Counted from the stretch's first letter, positions 43,701-56,837 are shown. The stretch is 64,000 nucleotides of DNA from Pyropia yezoensis (GCA_009829735.1 CM020619.1:2424590-2488589), one strand, 5' to 3'. Made by a program: numbers and translations. Notes: generated by a model not told the origin, from the sequence alone.

Positions 43701-46700
43701 GGCGCTTCCGCAGGTGTCTGTTCATCCGTGTCAGCTGGTGCCTGTTTCTCCGTGCTCGCCTGAGAAAGTACCATGGCGAGGGGATCAAGCAGGACGCGGG
43801 GGGGGGGGGGGGGGGGGGAACGTTCGAGAGGGGCGGTCGGCGGACGGTGGACAGCCAAAGTCTTACGGAAGACGGGAGAGAGAGTAGGGTCAGTCCCCTG
43901 AATACATACAAACATACAACACATTACACGCAACACAGCGCATTGCGTGGGCCTGCACCTGACGGGGCAGTATCGCCAAGCACACCACAGCAAGCAGAAC
44001 AAAATTGTAAACGTACCTGTTGGTTCTGTTTCGCCACCGCTTTTGGCGGACTGCGCACGGATACAGGCTTGGCTCTACGGCGTGGAGTGAAAGCTGCAAC
44101 CGCCATCGCGGATGCGACCGCCTTTGCAGCCCGGCGCGCAGGCGCGACTGGCTTCTTTACCGCAGACTTCTGTTGAGAAGGGACGAAAGACAGGGAGGGT
44201 GATGAACGACATTCCAAAGAACCAGAAGCAACGTGAAACAGTGGCGGGGAGCAGGGTTGGCTGGCAAGTCAGCACATAATTTCCCTCCAGCGAGCAGGGT
44301 CACGCGCACCATAACTGCACAACATGTCCAAGACAAGCAAAAAGCATGGAGTGGTGCAGTTGTCGAGGCGTACCAGTTGCTTCCCTTTGCCCGCGGCCTT
44401 CCGCCGCATCGGTGGCTTTCGACCACCTGTTTTCTTGGTCTGCTACGCCCTGGACATGGAGGCCAGTGAAAACAACGAGGCGATCATGCGCGTGAGTGAC
44501 GGTTAGTACGTGATACAACATCTGCATCCAGGATTGGAACTGGCGCGTCGCGAGTTGCACAGAGATACAATGAGAGGTGGTGAAAGGCAATCCCGTACAA
44601 TGTGACACGGTCAGACACAACAGAATCCAACAAACACAACGCAGTACACAATCTGTCCATACCTTCACCGTGGCAGCCGACCTCAACCGTTGTCGCGGGC
44701 TTACGGTCCGCTTCTCAGCGGCTGTTGGCGTTGGTACAGGGGCGCCGTCCCCCACTGAGTCTCCCACAACGGTATCAGCAGGCACAACGCCGGGACCGTC
44801 TCCATCGCGGGGTGCCGTATCTGCTGCAGCGCCTCCGGCGTCACCAATAACGCCGCCTGTGCCGTCATCGGTCACTTCCCCAGCGTCGGTTCCACCGCCA
44901 CCGCCCTGGTTAAGCGGCAGCGTCAGCGCGCTGGCCGCGTGCGCCGCGCGCAACGCGTCGGTTGCCCCTTCCGGGGTGAGGGTCGTCTGCCTCATCCCGG
45001 CGTCACTACCCTCAGTGTCCGTGAAGGGATGACCCGGCGGCCACGCAGTAGTTGCGACTGTCGACAGGAGGGGCGTCGTCACAGTGGGCGTCACCACCGG
45101 CAAGTCAGCGCCGTCGCCGGCGCCGCAGGACTGGTCGAAGAGGCGACTGGCCGCCAAAGTGGCTGCCGCCTCCAGCCGCACGGCCTCCGACTCGATCGGC
45201 GCGGAAGGCGCGGCCGACCTCGTCGCCGCTGCCCCACTCGGTGTCGCCGTGGGCGTTGTCGCCGGGGCGAGCACGGCCCCTGGCGCGGCCGCCGTGGTAG
45301 CCGCCGCACATACCGGCGCGGTGGGCGGGGACGCCGCCGTCCGGGTGGGGGTGGCGGGCCCGGCCACCGTGCTTGCCGCCGCCAGGAGAGGCGCCGTTGA
45401 CGCCTCCGCCGCGGTACCCGCCGCACAGACCGGCGCTGTGGGCGGGGACGCCGCCGTCCCGGTCGGGGTGGCGGGCGGGGTGGCGGGCGTGGCCGCCGTG
45501 ACTGCAACCGCCGACCTGATCGTTGCGGTGGGCGCGGCCGCCGAGGTTGCCACCGCCGACCCGATCGGTGCGGCGGGCGCGGCCGCCGAAGTTGCCGCCG
45601 CCGTCTGGACCGGGGTGGCGGGCGCGGCCGCCGCGGTATCCGCTGCGCAGACCGGCGAGGTGTGCGGGGACGCCGCCGTCCGGGTCGGCGTGGCGGGCGC
45701 GGCCGCCGTGCTTGCCGCGGCCAGGAGACGCGCCGTGGGCGCAGCCGCCGCGGTACCCGCCGCACAGACCGGCGCTGTGGGCGGGGACGCCGCCGTCCGA
45801 TCGGTGCGGCGGGCGCGGCCGCTGAAGTTGCCGCCGCCGTCTGGACCGGGGTGGCGGGCGCGGCCGCCGCGGTATCCGCCTCGCAGACCGGCGCGGTCAG
45901 CGGGGACGACGNNNNNNNNNNNNNNNNNNNNNNNNNNNNNNNNNNNNNNNNNNNNNNNNNNNNNNNNNNNNNNNNNNNNNNNNNNNNNNNNNNNNNNNNN
46001 NNNNNNNNNNNNNNNNNNNNNNNNNNNNNNNNNNNNNNNNNNNNNNNNNNNNNNNNNNNNNNNNNNNNNNNNNNNNNNNNNNNNNNNNNNNNNNNNNNNN
46101 NNNNNNNNNNNNNNNNNNNNNNNNNNNNNNNNNNNNNNNNNNNNNNNNNNNNNNNNNNNNNNNNNNNNNNNNNNNNNNNNNNNNNNNNNNNNNNNNNNNN
46201 NNNNNNNNNNNNNNNNNNNNNNNNNNNNNNNNNNNNNNNNNNNNNNNNNNNNNNNNNNNNNNNNNNNNNNNNNNNNNNNNNNNNNNNNNNNNNNNNNNNN
46301 NNNNNNNNNNNNNNNNNNNNNNNNNNNNNNNNNNNNNNNNNNNNNNNNNNNNNNNNNNNNNNNNNNNNNNNNNNNNNNNNNNNNNNNNNNNNNNNNNNNN
46401 NNNNNNNNNNNATACATCCACGACACGGAAGAAGCGACAGAGCACGAGCCAACCACACAGTACCATGTGTCAGGCCGAGATCGGAGGTAGGAACTGGCAC
46501 TGCGTGACAGCGACTCACAATGAATCGCAGAGAGATACAGTACGATGGAGTGCGGTACAAAAGATATAGTACCCGGCACAGCACAATGTAGTGCGATGCA
46601 AAGAGATGCGCTAACCTATAAAACAGCGCAGACGAATGCAACAACTTACCTTGGCGAGAATGATGGCCAGTTGACAGAGCCGCAACCGCAGCACTACGCG

Positions 46701-49700
46701 TCCCTTATGGATCGCCGCTGTCTTCGCGTTGTCAACGTCGAGGTTGCGGATGAACTCAGCTGCAATCTGATACAGCGCCAGGCGACCCTTCTTTGTCTTC
46801 AGGTACCGCCTGCCACGCAGCCACCACCGCGCCGCCTTCGCCCGGGTATCCTGGGCACGCGCCTTGGCACGGGCTTCCTCGCCCTCGCCCCGCACCCCGT
46901 CCTCTCCTTCATCCTCTTCGTCCGGTGGCGTAAACCCGGCTGAGTCGTAGAACTTGGCATGGAACTGCCACCGATGGATGATCCAGCGCGTGAGCGCGCC
47001 GTAGACGGCCGACCGCGCCATCCCACAGAGCCCGAGGAGGTCATTTACCCGCCTCTTGCTCCCCGACCCACCTTCCTTCGGCTTCCCCTTGTGCTTCCGG
47101 GGCACCGTCTCGGCCACAGTGTGGCGCAACTCCTTTGCCCGCTCCAGGCTGGCGGGGGCCGCCGCCATGATGGACGCCAGATACATGGCGTCGGCATCTT
47201 CAGCACAGAGGAAGACGTCGTCAGCGTCCTCGGGCGCCGCCATCCCGTGGTTGACGCGGGCGCTGACCTCCGCCCGAACTGCGACGGCAAGGTCGATCCC
47301 CTCCTTCTCGTCCGGGTGCCGTGCCGGCCCCTTGCCCTTCTTCGACTGGCGAGGCTTCTTGTGCATGGGGGGGTTGGCCTTGTCCGCGTCGCCGTCGGCG
47401 GGGTCCTCGACGGGGTGCCCAGGAACTGGGCTTGCAGGTAAGAGCGCTGCTGCGGTAGGCGCGCGGCGCTTGCCAACCACTGCACCGGGTGGTCCTCGGA
47501 CCAGAGCCCCCCCCTTCTTCATCGCACGCACTACAGCAGGCACCCGCGCTTTAAAAGCGCGCACAGGGGCGCGTGCCGTCGTCGACGCGGCCGCGGCAGC
47601 CCCGCACCACCCGCAGATGCAGCCGGGACTGGCAGAGTGCGGTGCTGTGCCGGGCGCCCGACAACCACAGGAGGTACAGCGACAGCTGGGGACTTGCCTG
47701 CGCGAGGCATGCCACCCGCTGGCCCCCCCGCCCTCGCCCCACCAGCCTTGGCCGCGCCGCCCACCTTGCCCTGCACAGACGTCTTGCGCCGTACTGCAGG
47801 GGCTGTGGCGCTGGCCGGGCGGGTGCTCCGCTTCTGTTGCGCCGCCGCCTCGGCGGCTGCGGCGTCCTCCGAGTCGCTTCTGGACCGCCCGCTGGCGGAT
47901 GTCGACGGCGACTTCGGCGGCGGTGGCTTCTTCCGCTCTTTTGCAGCTTCTTTGCAGGTACAACCGCCTTTGCCGGCCTCTTGGGGGCCTTTGCCATGCT
48001 AGCCGCCGCCCTCAATGGAGGGCCCGCGGTGCCCTCCGCCTCTTTGGGAAGAGCCGACTTCTTGGGCGCTTTCGGACGAGGGGCAGGCGCAGGCGCGGCA
48101 TCCTCCGCACGTCCCTGGGGCGGGGGGATCAGGAAAGATGAGAGGGTGGGGATTGGAGATCGAAGGAGGGGGGGGGGGGGAGGTGGGGCGGGGGCGATGG
48201 GGGGGGAGGAGGGCGTCAAGACAGTGCTTGAGAGGCTGCAGGTAAGGATCCGGAACATACAGTATCATACAACGTGAAATACAGGACTGTACAACCAGCA
48301 GCACACAAATACAACACACGACAAGGACCGGGTCGTGGCGTTGCGCGATGTGGACTCCGACGCTACATACCTGTTGCGTCGTCTTCGCCACCGCCTTCGC
48401 CGGTCGGGGAGGCGCTTCCGCAGGTGTCTGTTCATCCGTGTCAGCTGGTGCCTGTTTCTCCGTGCTCGCCTGAGAAAGTACCATGGCGAGGGGATCAAGC
48501 AGGACGCGGGGGGGGGGGGGGGGGGGAACGTTCGAGAGGGGCGGTCGGCGGACGGTGGACAGCCAAAGTCTTACGGAAGACGGGAGAGAGAGTAGGGTCA
48601 GTCCCCTGAATACATACAAACATACAACACATTACACGCAACACAGCGCATTGCGTGGCCTGCACCTGACGGGGCAGTATCGCCAAGCACACCACAGCAA
48701 GCAGAACAAAATTGTAAACGTACCTGTTGGTTCTGTTTCGCCACCGCTTTTGGCGGACTGCGCACGGATACAGGCTTGGCTCTACGGCGTGGAGTGAAAG
48801 CTGCAACCGCCATCGCGGATGCGACCGCCTTTGCAGCCCGGCGCGCAGGCGCGACTGGCTTCTTTACCGCAGACTTCTGTTGAGAAGGGACGAAAGACAG
48901 GGAGGGTGATGAACGACATTCCAAAGAACCAGAAGCAACGTGAAACAGTGGCGGGGAGCAGGGTTGGCTGGCAAGTCAGCACATAATTTCCCTCCAGCGA
49001 GCAGGGTCACGCGCACCATAACTGCACAACATGTCCAAGACAAGCAAAAAGCATGGAGTGGTGCAGTTGTCGAGGCGTACCAGTTGCTTCCCTTTGCCCG
49101 CGGCCTTCCGCCGCATCGGTGGCTTTCGACCACCTGTTTTCTTGGTCTGCTACGCCCTGGACATGGAGGCCAGTGAAAACAACGAGGCGATCATGCGCGT
49201 GAGTGACGGTTAGTACGTGATACAACATCTGCATCCAGGATTGGAACTGGCGCGTCGCGAGTTGCACAGAGATACAATGAGAGGTGGTGAAAGGCAATCC
49301 CGTACAATGTGACACGGTCAGACACAACAGAATCCAACAAACACAACGCAGTACACAATCTGTCCATACCTTCACCGTGGCAGCCGACCTCAACCGTTGT
49401 CGCGGGCTTACGGTCCGCTTCTCAGCGGCTGTTGGCGTTGGTACAGGGGCGCCGTCCCCCACTGAGTCTCCCACAACGGTATCAGCAGGCACAACGCCGG
49501 GACCGTCTCCATCGCGGGGTGCCGTATCTGCTGCAGCGCCTCCGGCGTCACCAATAACGCCGCCTGTGCCGTCATCGGTCACTTCCCCAGCGTCGGTTCC
49601 ACCGCCACCGCCCTGGTTAAGCGGCAGCGTCAGCGCGCTGGCCGCGTGCGCCGCGCGCAACGCGTCGGTTGCCCCTTCCGGGGTGAGGGTCGTCTGCCTC

Positions 49701-50776
49701 ATCCCGGCGTCACTACCCTCAGTGTCCGTGAAGGGATGACCCGGCGGCCACGCAGTAGTTGCGACTGTCGACAGGAGGGGCGTCGTCACAGTGGGCGTCA
49801 CCACCGGCAAGTCAGCGCCGTCGCCGGCGCCGCAGGACTGGTCGAAGAGGCGACTGGCCGCCAAAGTGGCTGCCGCCTCCAGCCGCACGGCCTCCGACTC
49901 GATCGGCGCGGAAGGCGCGGCCGACCTCGTCGCCGCTGCCCCACTCGGTGTCGCCGTGGGCGTTGTCGCCGGGGCGAGCACGGCCCCTGGCGCGGCCGCC
50001 GTGGTAGCCGCCGCACATACCGGCGCGGTGGGCGGGGACGCCGCCGTCCGGGTGGGGGTGGCGGGCCCGGCCACCGTGCTTGCCGCCGCCAGGAGAGGCG
50101 CCGTTGACGCCTCCGCCGCGGTACCCGCCGCACAGACCGGCGCTGTGGGCGGGGACGCCGCCGTCCCGGTCGGGGTGGCGGGCGGGGTGGCGGGCGTGGC
50201 CGCCGTGACTGCAACCGCCGACCTGATCGTTGCGGTGGGCGCGGCCGCCGAGGTTGCCACCGCCGACCCGATCGGTGCGGCGGGCGCGGCCGCCGAAGTT
50301 GCCGCCGCCGTCTGGACCGGGGTGGCGGGCGCGGCCGCCGCGGTATCCGCTGCGCAGACCGGCGAGGTGTGCGGGGACGCCGCCGTCCGGGTCGGCGTGG
50401 CGGGCGCGGCCGCCGTGCTTGCCGCGGCCAGGAGACGCGCCGTGGGCGCAGCCGCCGCGGTACCCGCCGCACAGACCGGCGCTGTGGGCGGGGACGCCGC
50501 CGTCCCGATCGGTGCGGCGGGCGCGGCCGCTGAAGTTGCCGCCGCCGTCTGGACCGGGGTGGCGGGCGCGGCCGCCGCGGTATCCGCCTCGCAGACCGGC
50601 GCGGTCAGCGGGGACGACGCCGTCCGGGTCGGTGTGGCGGGCGCGGCCGCCGTGGCCGGTAGTGCCCCGGCCCCCGGGCCCGCGCATAAAGCATCGTTGT
50701 CCGTTGTGTCCGTGGGGGGGGGGCGCGTGTGGGCGGCTTGTCGTTGGGGCAGTATCGGCGTAGTTGTCGCAGGGGG
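40758..50776 (-). CDS. Six-exon gene for an Ala/Lys/Pro-rich, probably chromatin-associated protein
   Basis: Minus strand. Using the right-hand copy for the 5' part: exon a 50776-49370 (Ala/Pro/Thr repeats such as AAAPATPTRTAASPP), b 49149-49081 (QTKKTGGRKPPMRRKAAGKG), c 48876-48724, d 48469-48371, e 48114-46650. Exon f 41648-40758 is in the left region only. Introns have GTACGT/GTATGT/GTAAGT donors and CAG/TAG acceptors, all phase 0. Exons c and d both end in a KAVAKxxQQ motif. Exon e has a basic half and a globular part (RRVNDLLGLCGMARSAVYGAL...). Exon f ends in a long acidic EEEEGEEEEGE tail. Basic plus acidic composition suggests a nuclear histone- or DNA-binding role, but no domain is recognised. 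An exon upstream of a is likely; no start found. Confidence 0.6.
41698..45911. repeat. Left copy of tandem duplication around the N gap
   Basis: Direct repeat of 46412-50619 (offset 4715 falling to 4707). Carries exons e (43401-41935), d (43759-43661), c (44169-44017), b (44442-44374) and part of a (to 44663) of the gene above. Differences are mostly one-base homopolymer changes. Confidence 0.9.
45912..46411. other. Assembly gap, exactly 500 N
   Basis: A round-number gap, so its true size is probably unknown. It sits precisely between the two duplicate copies. Confidence 0.97.
46412..50619. repeat. Right copy of tandem duplication around the N gap
   Basis: Starts at the base matching 41698. 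In this copy exon e is 2 nt shorter than in the left copy (1465 against 1467) because of two separate one-base losses, near 47600 and 47937, which break its frame. Confidence 0.9.
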
Positions 50777-51165
50777 CTGATTGGTGCGCGTGGGGTGGGG
50801 GAGTGGGGGGGTGGAAGGGGGGGGGGGGGGGGGGATGCCATCACGTGAGTGTGTATAGCAGGCTCTCGAACAGCAAGTACGTGCGCTTCACCACAGGTAC
50901 AGGCGCTTGAGCTGTGGGATCGGCGCCCGGCACGGTACACGCAAGGACGAAGGCCCGCTGTCTGGGCCTGTATCGGCGTGTGACTCCTTCGAGGGCCAGC
51001 AACCTGCTGTTGTGCCCTGTGTTGCACCGGCCAGGTATGGGGCCACCCTGCGACGCCTTGCAGGGGTGAACTCGCTGTATGCTCCTCAGTGGCTGTTGGG
51101 GAGGGTGGCTGTGGGGTGCATTGCAAGGTCAGTGGGAGGTCCGAAGGGGTGTGTGCCAGGTGGGG

Positions 51166-51198
<33 letters not shown>

Positions 51199-52169
51199 GC
51201 AGGGAGGCGCCGGGGAGGGCAGGGGGGAGGGGTTGGTGCCCGCAGCTATTGTGTCCACAAATAGGTGTATGCGGGGCCAGTTCGTGGTGGCGGATTGCAG
51301 TGATTGGTCGGACGAGCGAATATAACGTGGAGCTTGCTCGACCGGGTGTCCCGATCAGATTCTCTGCGGTCACAGCTCCAAAATGAGACACGTACTTACA
51401 AAACGTTTTTTTTGATTAACGACATGTAACAACTATATAAAGGACTGTAAGGTATTGACTTCGTCTATGTCTTTAAGTGCGGTGAACTCACGGTGGATAG
51501 GGACTCTTGGAGCCCGTTTACGTATCGACCAACCAGAACAAGACGTGTGCATACTTTGCAGGACAAAATCCGTATTTCTTCAGACTTCACGAACACATTC
51601 ACACTCCCACGGCACTTGAATGATACATGCTGCTCCTTATCCCTACTTGGAAGCTCCGTAGTCCTGCGTGTACGGTGGGGTATTTCTGCCAACAACCGTG
51701 ATGAAGTAAATAGAGGAGGGGAGATTGTGCCATGAGAGATGCTGTGTATCTCCTTGTGCACGATCTGCGGTGGGGCCGGCGCACCATGCTCGCCACACAC
51801 AGCAATTCTGCTCACTGCAAAGCGTGTCCACAGGTGCGGAGCGCGGGTGTGACGAGAGCTGGTTGCCAAACTGGGGTGAGCTCGTTGTCGGACTGCCCCA
51901 TTGTCCTGCACTCCGTCGACCGATCACGGATATTGCTCGCGAGCGAGAGGATTGATCCTCAACCCCGGACTCGGCGGCTGGAACGGCGTGTGCCCTCTAT
52001 GCCTGGGGCGTGCGTGTTTCCGTCGTCCGTGTGTACCTTGGCGTGGGTGTTCACCGGGGTCATCGCTATTTTCGTTGGCGAAGCCACGTGGTTCATCTGA
52101 GTTGCAGTGCGTTGCACTTGGCAATGCACGGAGATGCAATGTGCTACACAACGGCGGTGACCAACTGTG
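50777..52169. other. Intergenic: G31 homopolymer and TATA-like box
   Basis: G-run of about 31 bases at 51167-51197 and a shorter one near 50817-50833. CTATATAAAGG at 51434 resembles a TATA box, 740 bp before the next gene, so the link is uncertain. A minus-strand stretch (51050-50850) may hold the missing 5' exon of the previous gene. Confidence 0.4.
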
Positions 52170-55100
52170 ATGATCGATTGTCCTGTGTTCGACTGCGGGG
52201 AGCAGTTTGTGTACTCAATTTTATTGGGTCGCCACCTGCGGAGGCGCCATGCCCTTGATGGGCGACGTCCCGTCGACGATCCCGGAAATGCTCGTGGAGA
52301 AGGCTGCGGTGATGCCGATCCTGTTGGAGGCGCAGCAGGCGGGGGCGATACAGTCGGTGGCGGTGGTGAAGATGCTGGTACTGTGGCTGGAGGTGGTATG
52401 GGCGGAGAGGATGGAGGCCCTCACCCTAACGATCTAGGAGACGACTGTGCAAGCTCGGTCGGGACAAGTGACGGTGAGAGCAGTGACTCGGATGGATTCA
52501 TGGACGAGGATCGCAGTGAGCCTGGTGACATGACGGACGAGGATGGGGTACTACCAAGCGATGACACTGGTTCAACTGTCGCAGAGGACGCGTGTGCTGC
52601 GACGTGTAAATCCATGCGAATGGGGGCAGAAGGCGAGTCGAGCGAGCCCGCGGACGACGTGGAGGATCACGCCTTGTCCAAGTTGTACTCCCTTGCCGCT
52701 CGTCATCATCCGGGGGAAGTGGATATTGGAGCAGGCGACCTTGGGACCTCGTTGTGCGGGCAAGTGTGGGACTACTACAGCGCACTGCCGTGCGCCAGCA
52801 ACTCCGTGTATCACCCTGCAACGTTTGCTTCATCCCACACGCACGTGTCTGCATTTAGGTCTCCTGCAACGAGACAGTTCTTATTCCACGTTTGTACGTC
52901 TGGTGGCACTGGTGTGTCCAAGGGTGAGGTCGCCCGGCTCTATCGCCTTTGTCGACGGGTCGAAGACGGGACCGGCTCAACTACCAGACCCATCAAGGAC
53001 GCCTTCAAGTCTCCAACCGCCATCAAGGAGGCTGTTCAGAAGGAGAAGAAGCGACTGTTGCAGTCGCTTGGATGGAAGGAGGCCGACGCTCCTACCGTGC
53101 TTGGACCACAGCGGATCATCTTCCGCAGTGGCATGGCGGAGGTCATGAAGGCAGTCGCCTCGGCACCAGTTGTTCGTTGGGAGCGTGGAGGTGGTACCTG
53201 CAACTGTCGCGAGGGTGTGCGCTACGACCGACCCAACTGTGATACAAGCAAAGACAGTGTGTTGCAAGGCGACCCAAGCAATGTCGAGAGTCCGCGGGTT
53301 GAAAGAGGTTGCCGCGATTGCACTCCTGAACTCGACGAGTGTGGCCAGCCGCGGCTTTCACCGATGCAGAACGACGACGTGTTACGTGACTGCTTCGATG
53401 GGAAAGCGTACGAGGCCCAGAGAGCCGATGTGCTCAAAGTTCTCGGCATGGGAGCGCTCATGTTGGCCTTGGCTCTTTACTCGGACGGTACTGTCGTGAC
53501 CACCTCTGGAGGTAAGACATGCTACTTGCCACCTTTGGCGAATATTGGGTTTATTCTGGAGTATGTGGCGCCACAGCTCCGTCAGCGTTGCGTTGATACG
53601 TATGTGCGTCGCCTTGTATTGTAGAGGTGTTGCATCGACTTGCATTTTGTTGTATCTTGTTGCGTTGCGCGATGTGTACCATACTGACATCGTGTCCGCA
53701 TATTTGGCCACCACCATGCCTTTCCACAGGTGTGTCTGCTTACCCGATAAGAATGAGGATTATGAACTTGTTGTCGCGTGTGCCTGTTTGGGTGACTGTG
53801 GCTTATGTTCCACAGGTGTGGGCAGACTTCCAGAAATGCTCGGCATCCAACGCCGCTGCAGCGCGTGCGCAGGTGTTGCAGCACACGCTCAACCTGGCCT
53901 TTGGCGACCTTATGCGTGCGAGTCACTTCGGCGTTGCAGTTACCATGCTGGACGGTACGCAAGGCATTGTATCGCCTCGCGTCGTACTGTATGTCAGTGA
54001 TCAGCCTGAGGAACGAGACATTGTGTGTCTGAAGAGGCACGGTACGGCCTTTAGCTGTACACCTTGTATGGCTCCCTTAAGCAGCTGTGGTCGTCGGCCG
54101 AGTGTGCCACATAAGCAGCGCAACGTGTTGAAGATGGTGGGCAAGCAACTCAAGGGAGCTCGGATGAGAGGGTCCTATGGTGCGGGTGTCGTGATTGATG
54201 CAATGGAGATGAAGTATAGTATCCACTGCATCGTACCTGCACTGGCAGCTTGGGCGGGTCTGGGCTCCGGGTGTCTTCTGCTCTACAAAATATTTGGATT
54301 CGACCGCCTGCATGTACGTTTACCATTTCGTTTATGTTTGTGTGGGTGGTGTGCTGTTGTTGATTGTATGTCGCTGTATGTCGCTGTCTTCCGTACGAGG
54401 TAACTGTATATGTTTGTCATTCCCTGTATGTTCTTGCCACTTACTAATCATGTACGTGACGAGACAGACGTCCCACCGCAATGCACTCTTTGTTATGGCC
54501 TGGTCGTCTCGTTCGCCAGGTGATCGATCTTGGTATCTGTCGGGATCTGACAAAGGGCGTGTACAACTACGCGAAGGCGACTGCACGACAGGGACTTCTC
54601 CTCCATGGGACAGACACCGAGTCGATACGTCACGCTAACAAGCGGTTCCGTTTCGCGTGCCGCACCCATCACGTCCCCTCTGTGGCCCCCGGCTACTTCA
54701 TTAAGCCGGGTGTGTTGCAAGCCACGCTGAAAGGAAAGGAGCACCGCGACGCTGTGCATTTCCTGCCTTTTGCGGTTGCAGGCTTGTTTGGGCGTGGTGC
54801 GCCCGGTCGTCGATTCCATGGGATATTGACATGGAGCATCTGTGAGCTGGCGGCGCTGCTCAGGGACTTCTTCGATCCGCGTGCGAAGACGTGGCGCGAT
54901 GCCAAGGACCTGTGCGAGCGGTTTTCAGATTGGGTTGAGAATGACTTCCACGAGCTGTTTGGCGAGACCAACACGAGCAAGGTGCATCGCACTGTATCTC
55001 ATCTCAAAGATGAGTTCTTGTTGCGCGCGAGTGTGATTGACGGCAACACCGGCGCAAACGAGGCGCTGCATAAATACGTGAAGCGGGCCTTCCAGCTCAC

Positions 55101-55797
55101 CAACAAGAACCGCGGACATGCGGCGCTACAGATGGTGTTGGCTGAGCAGATATCGACCCTCATCTCGCCTTTGGAGGCGGAGCAGAAAGCAGTCAGGCGG
55201 GAGGGCAACCGGCGCAGGCGGGTAAGGACACGCGGCAGACCGTGCTCAGCTGGTGACCTCGCTGTTGATCTAAGCATGCATAAGCTCTGCGACGCATTGC
55301 AATGTGATGCATCTGACTGTGTCGTCTTGCAGTCCGGTGCGTGGCTCTCGGAGGAGGTGCCGCGAAAGGCGGACGGACGTCGGTCGACTTTATGGGCGAC
55401 AGCCAATCTCAAGGGCCGTCCATGGTTTGACTGGGTGATCTACCGGGCGTCCGACGGCTCGGAGCGATACGGACGAGCCCGTGTCTTGGTGGTGAGCCTG
55501 AACGGGTCGGTCCGCAGAACTGTGGTCGTCGAGCGCGCAGAAGCAACAACTGCAGTACCGGACTGCCCTTTTTCTGCCTATGGGTGCACCCGGCTGCGTT
55601 GGGTTCATCAGCAGGGTTGTACTGAGGCAGACCTTGAAGCCATTGATTTGAGTGCCATTACGAGGGTGCTCTGTGTTGAGCTCGACTGGGACGATTGGGT
55701 GACGCGGAACGGCCTCATCGACTTTCCCACAACGCACCCGATTGATGCACGTGACCTCCACCAGCGACGCTTCTTCATCAATGCATTTGCTTCTTAG
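52170..55797 (+). CDS. KDZ/Plavaka-like DDE transposase with N-terminal C2H2 finger
   Basis: Three exons: 52170 to about 53603, 53816-54313 (acceptor TTCCACAG, donor GTACGT), 54520-55797 (acceptor TTCGCCAG), all phase 0; the first donor is GTGCGT at 53604 or GTATTG at 53616. The N-terminus is a zinc finger CPVFDCGEQF...GRHLRRRH, followed by a long acidic Gly/Asp linker. Family-like motifs: MLALALYSDGTVVTT with a candidate catalytic Asp, CYLPPLANIGF, a VSDQPEERDIV...SCTPCMAPLSSCG segment, GICRDLTKGVYNY, and GANEALHKYVKR. The order resembles Plavaka/KDZ transposases. No stop breaks the model, so this copy could be intact; terminal repeats were not found. Confidence 0.55.
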
Positions 55798-56837
55798 GCT
55801 GCTTTGTCGTCCGTGTCTTTCAATGTCTTGCTCTGCAATCCTCTGTATACACATAGCATTTGATTGCAACTCGGGAATACTTCCATTCTGTCTTTTCCAT
55901 ACTGTCATTGTGCACCTCGGGAGTATGTTCTCTGGTGCTTGCTTGTATGGCCATGTATCGACTTGAATGTTTCTCTCTGAAGCGACTATGAGCGATTGTG
56001 CCAAGTGGAAGTGTGTATGTTGAGCGTCTTGCTCCCGTCGTCATTTTTCCTCACGTTCCATGAGCTGATTTGATGAATCAAGGGCCCTTCTTGGAAAGGG
56101 GGTCGACATGGGCAAGTGAGAGGGCTGGAGGGCGGGTAGGACGGTGGGTCGGACAGCATCCGCAGCTGCGACTGACCATGATTTGAAGGGTCAGACAAAG
56201 ATTCCGGGAAAGAGGGGTGGGGATGGCTCAGGACGTAGCAAGGAGAGGCCATCGAGTAAAATCTTCAATCATGGTCGGGTGAGCTCACAGGCTCTTGTTC
56301 TCCGCGACTGCACCAAGTCGATAGTCCTCCGACTTGGGCAAAGAAACGACCGTATCCCTCACCAAGGATGATTCTCGGGAGGTGCATTGTGTGGGAATGT
56401 GAGAGACGTGCGAGCCGGGAACCGGATCATCGCTTATGGAGGGTCGTGGTGCGATTTGGGACACGCTGGGTCCAGAATCAGCTCACTGGCGTCGGTAGAT
56501 GCGCAACTGAGCATGTTCAGGAGGGGGTGTCAAAAAGTAGCCTCCGTGAATGGAGGCTCGGGCGAGGCTGTGTGGTCAGTCAGATGTCGTGAAACGTCCG
56601 GACCGCGCGCGATCGAAAGAATTGGTGGACTCTTCTGTGATGTATTTTAAACGAAGATGACACTGGCGGCCGGGCGCGTACGCGTGAAGAACGAAAGGTC
56701 GATGCTCCGTCGTCCGCGACTCGACCAGCTTGTCCGATGCGACTGTCGGAGTCGCGATGGCCAGTGTGTGAGGAGCGGTGGTGTGCATGAGGGATCTGTG
56801 TTGCAGCAAAATACAAGACGATGCGGCGATACACAAG
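55798..56837. other. Intergenic, no gene recognised
   Basis: Moderate GC. No convincing ORF and no inverted repeat matching the far side of the transposase gene. Confidence 0.4.

Noticed and set aside
46412-50619. Right copy as a second, independent gene
   Set aside because: It lacks its own 3' exon and the left copy lacks its own 5' end; the differences look like homopolymer errors.
51434-51444. TATA-like CTATATAAAGG as promoter of the KDZ-like gene
   Set aside because: It is 740 bp from the ATG with no other support; mentioned only as a possibility.
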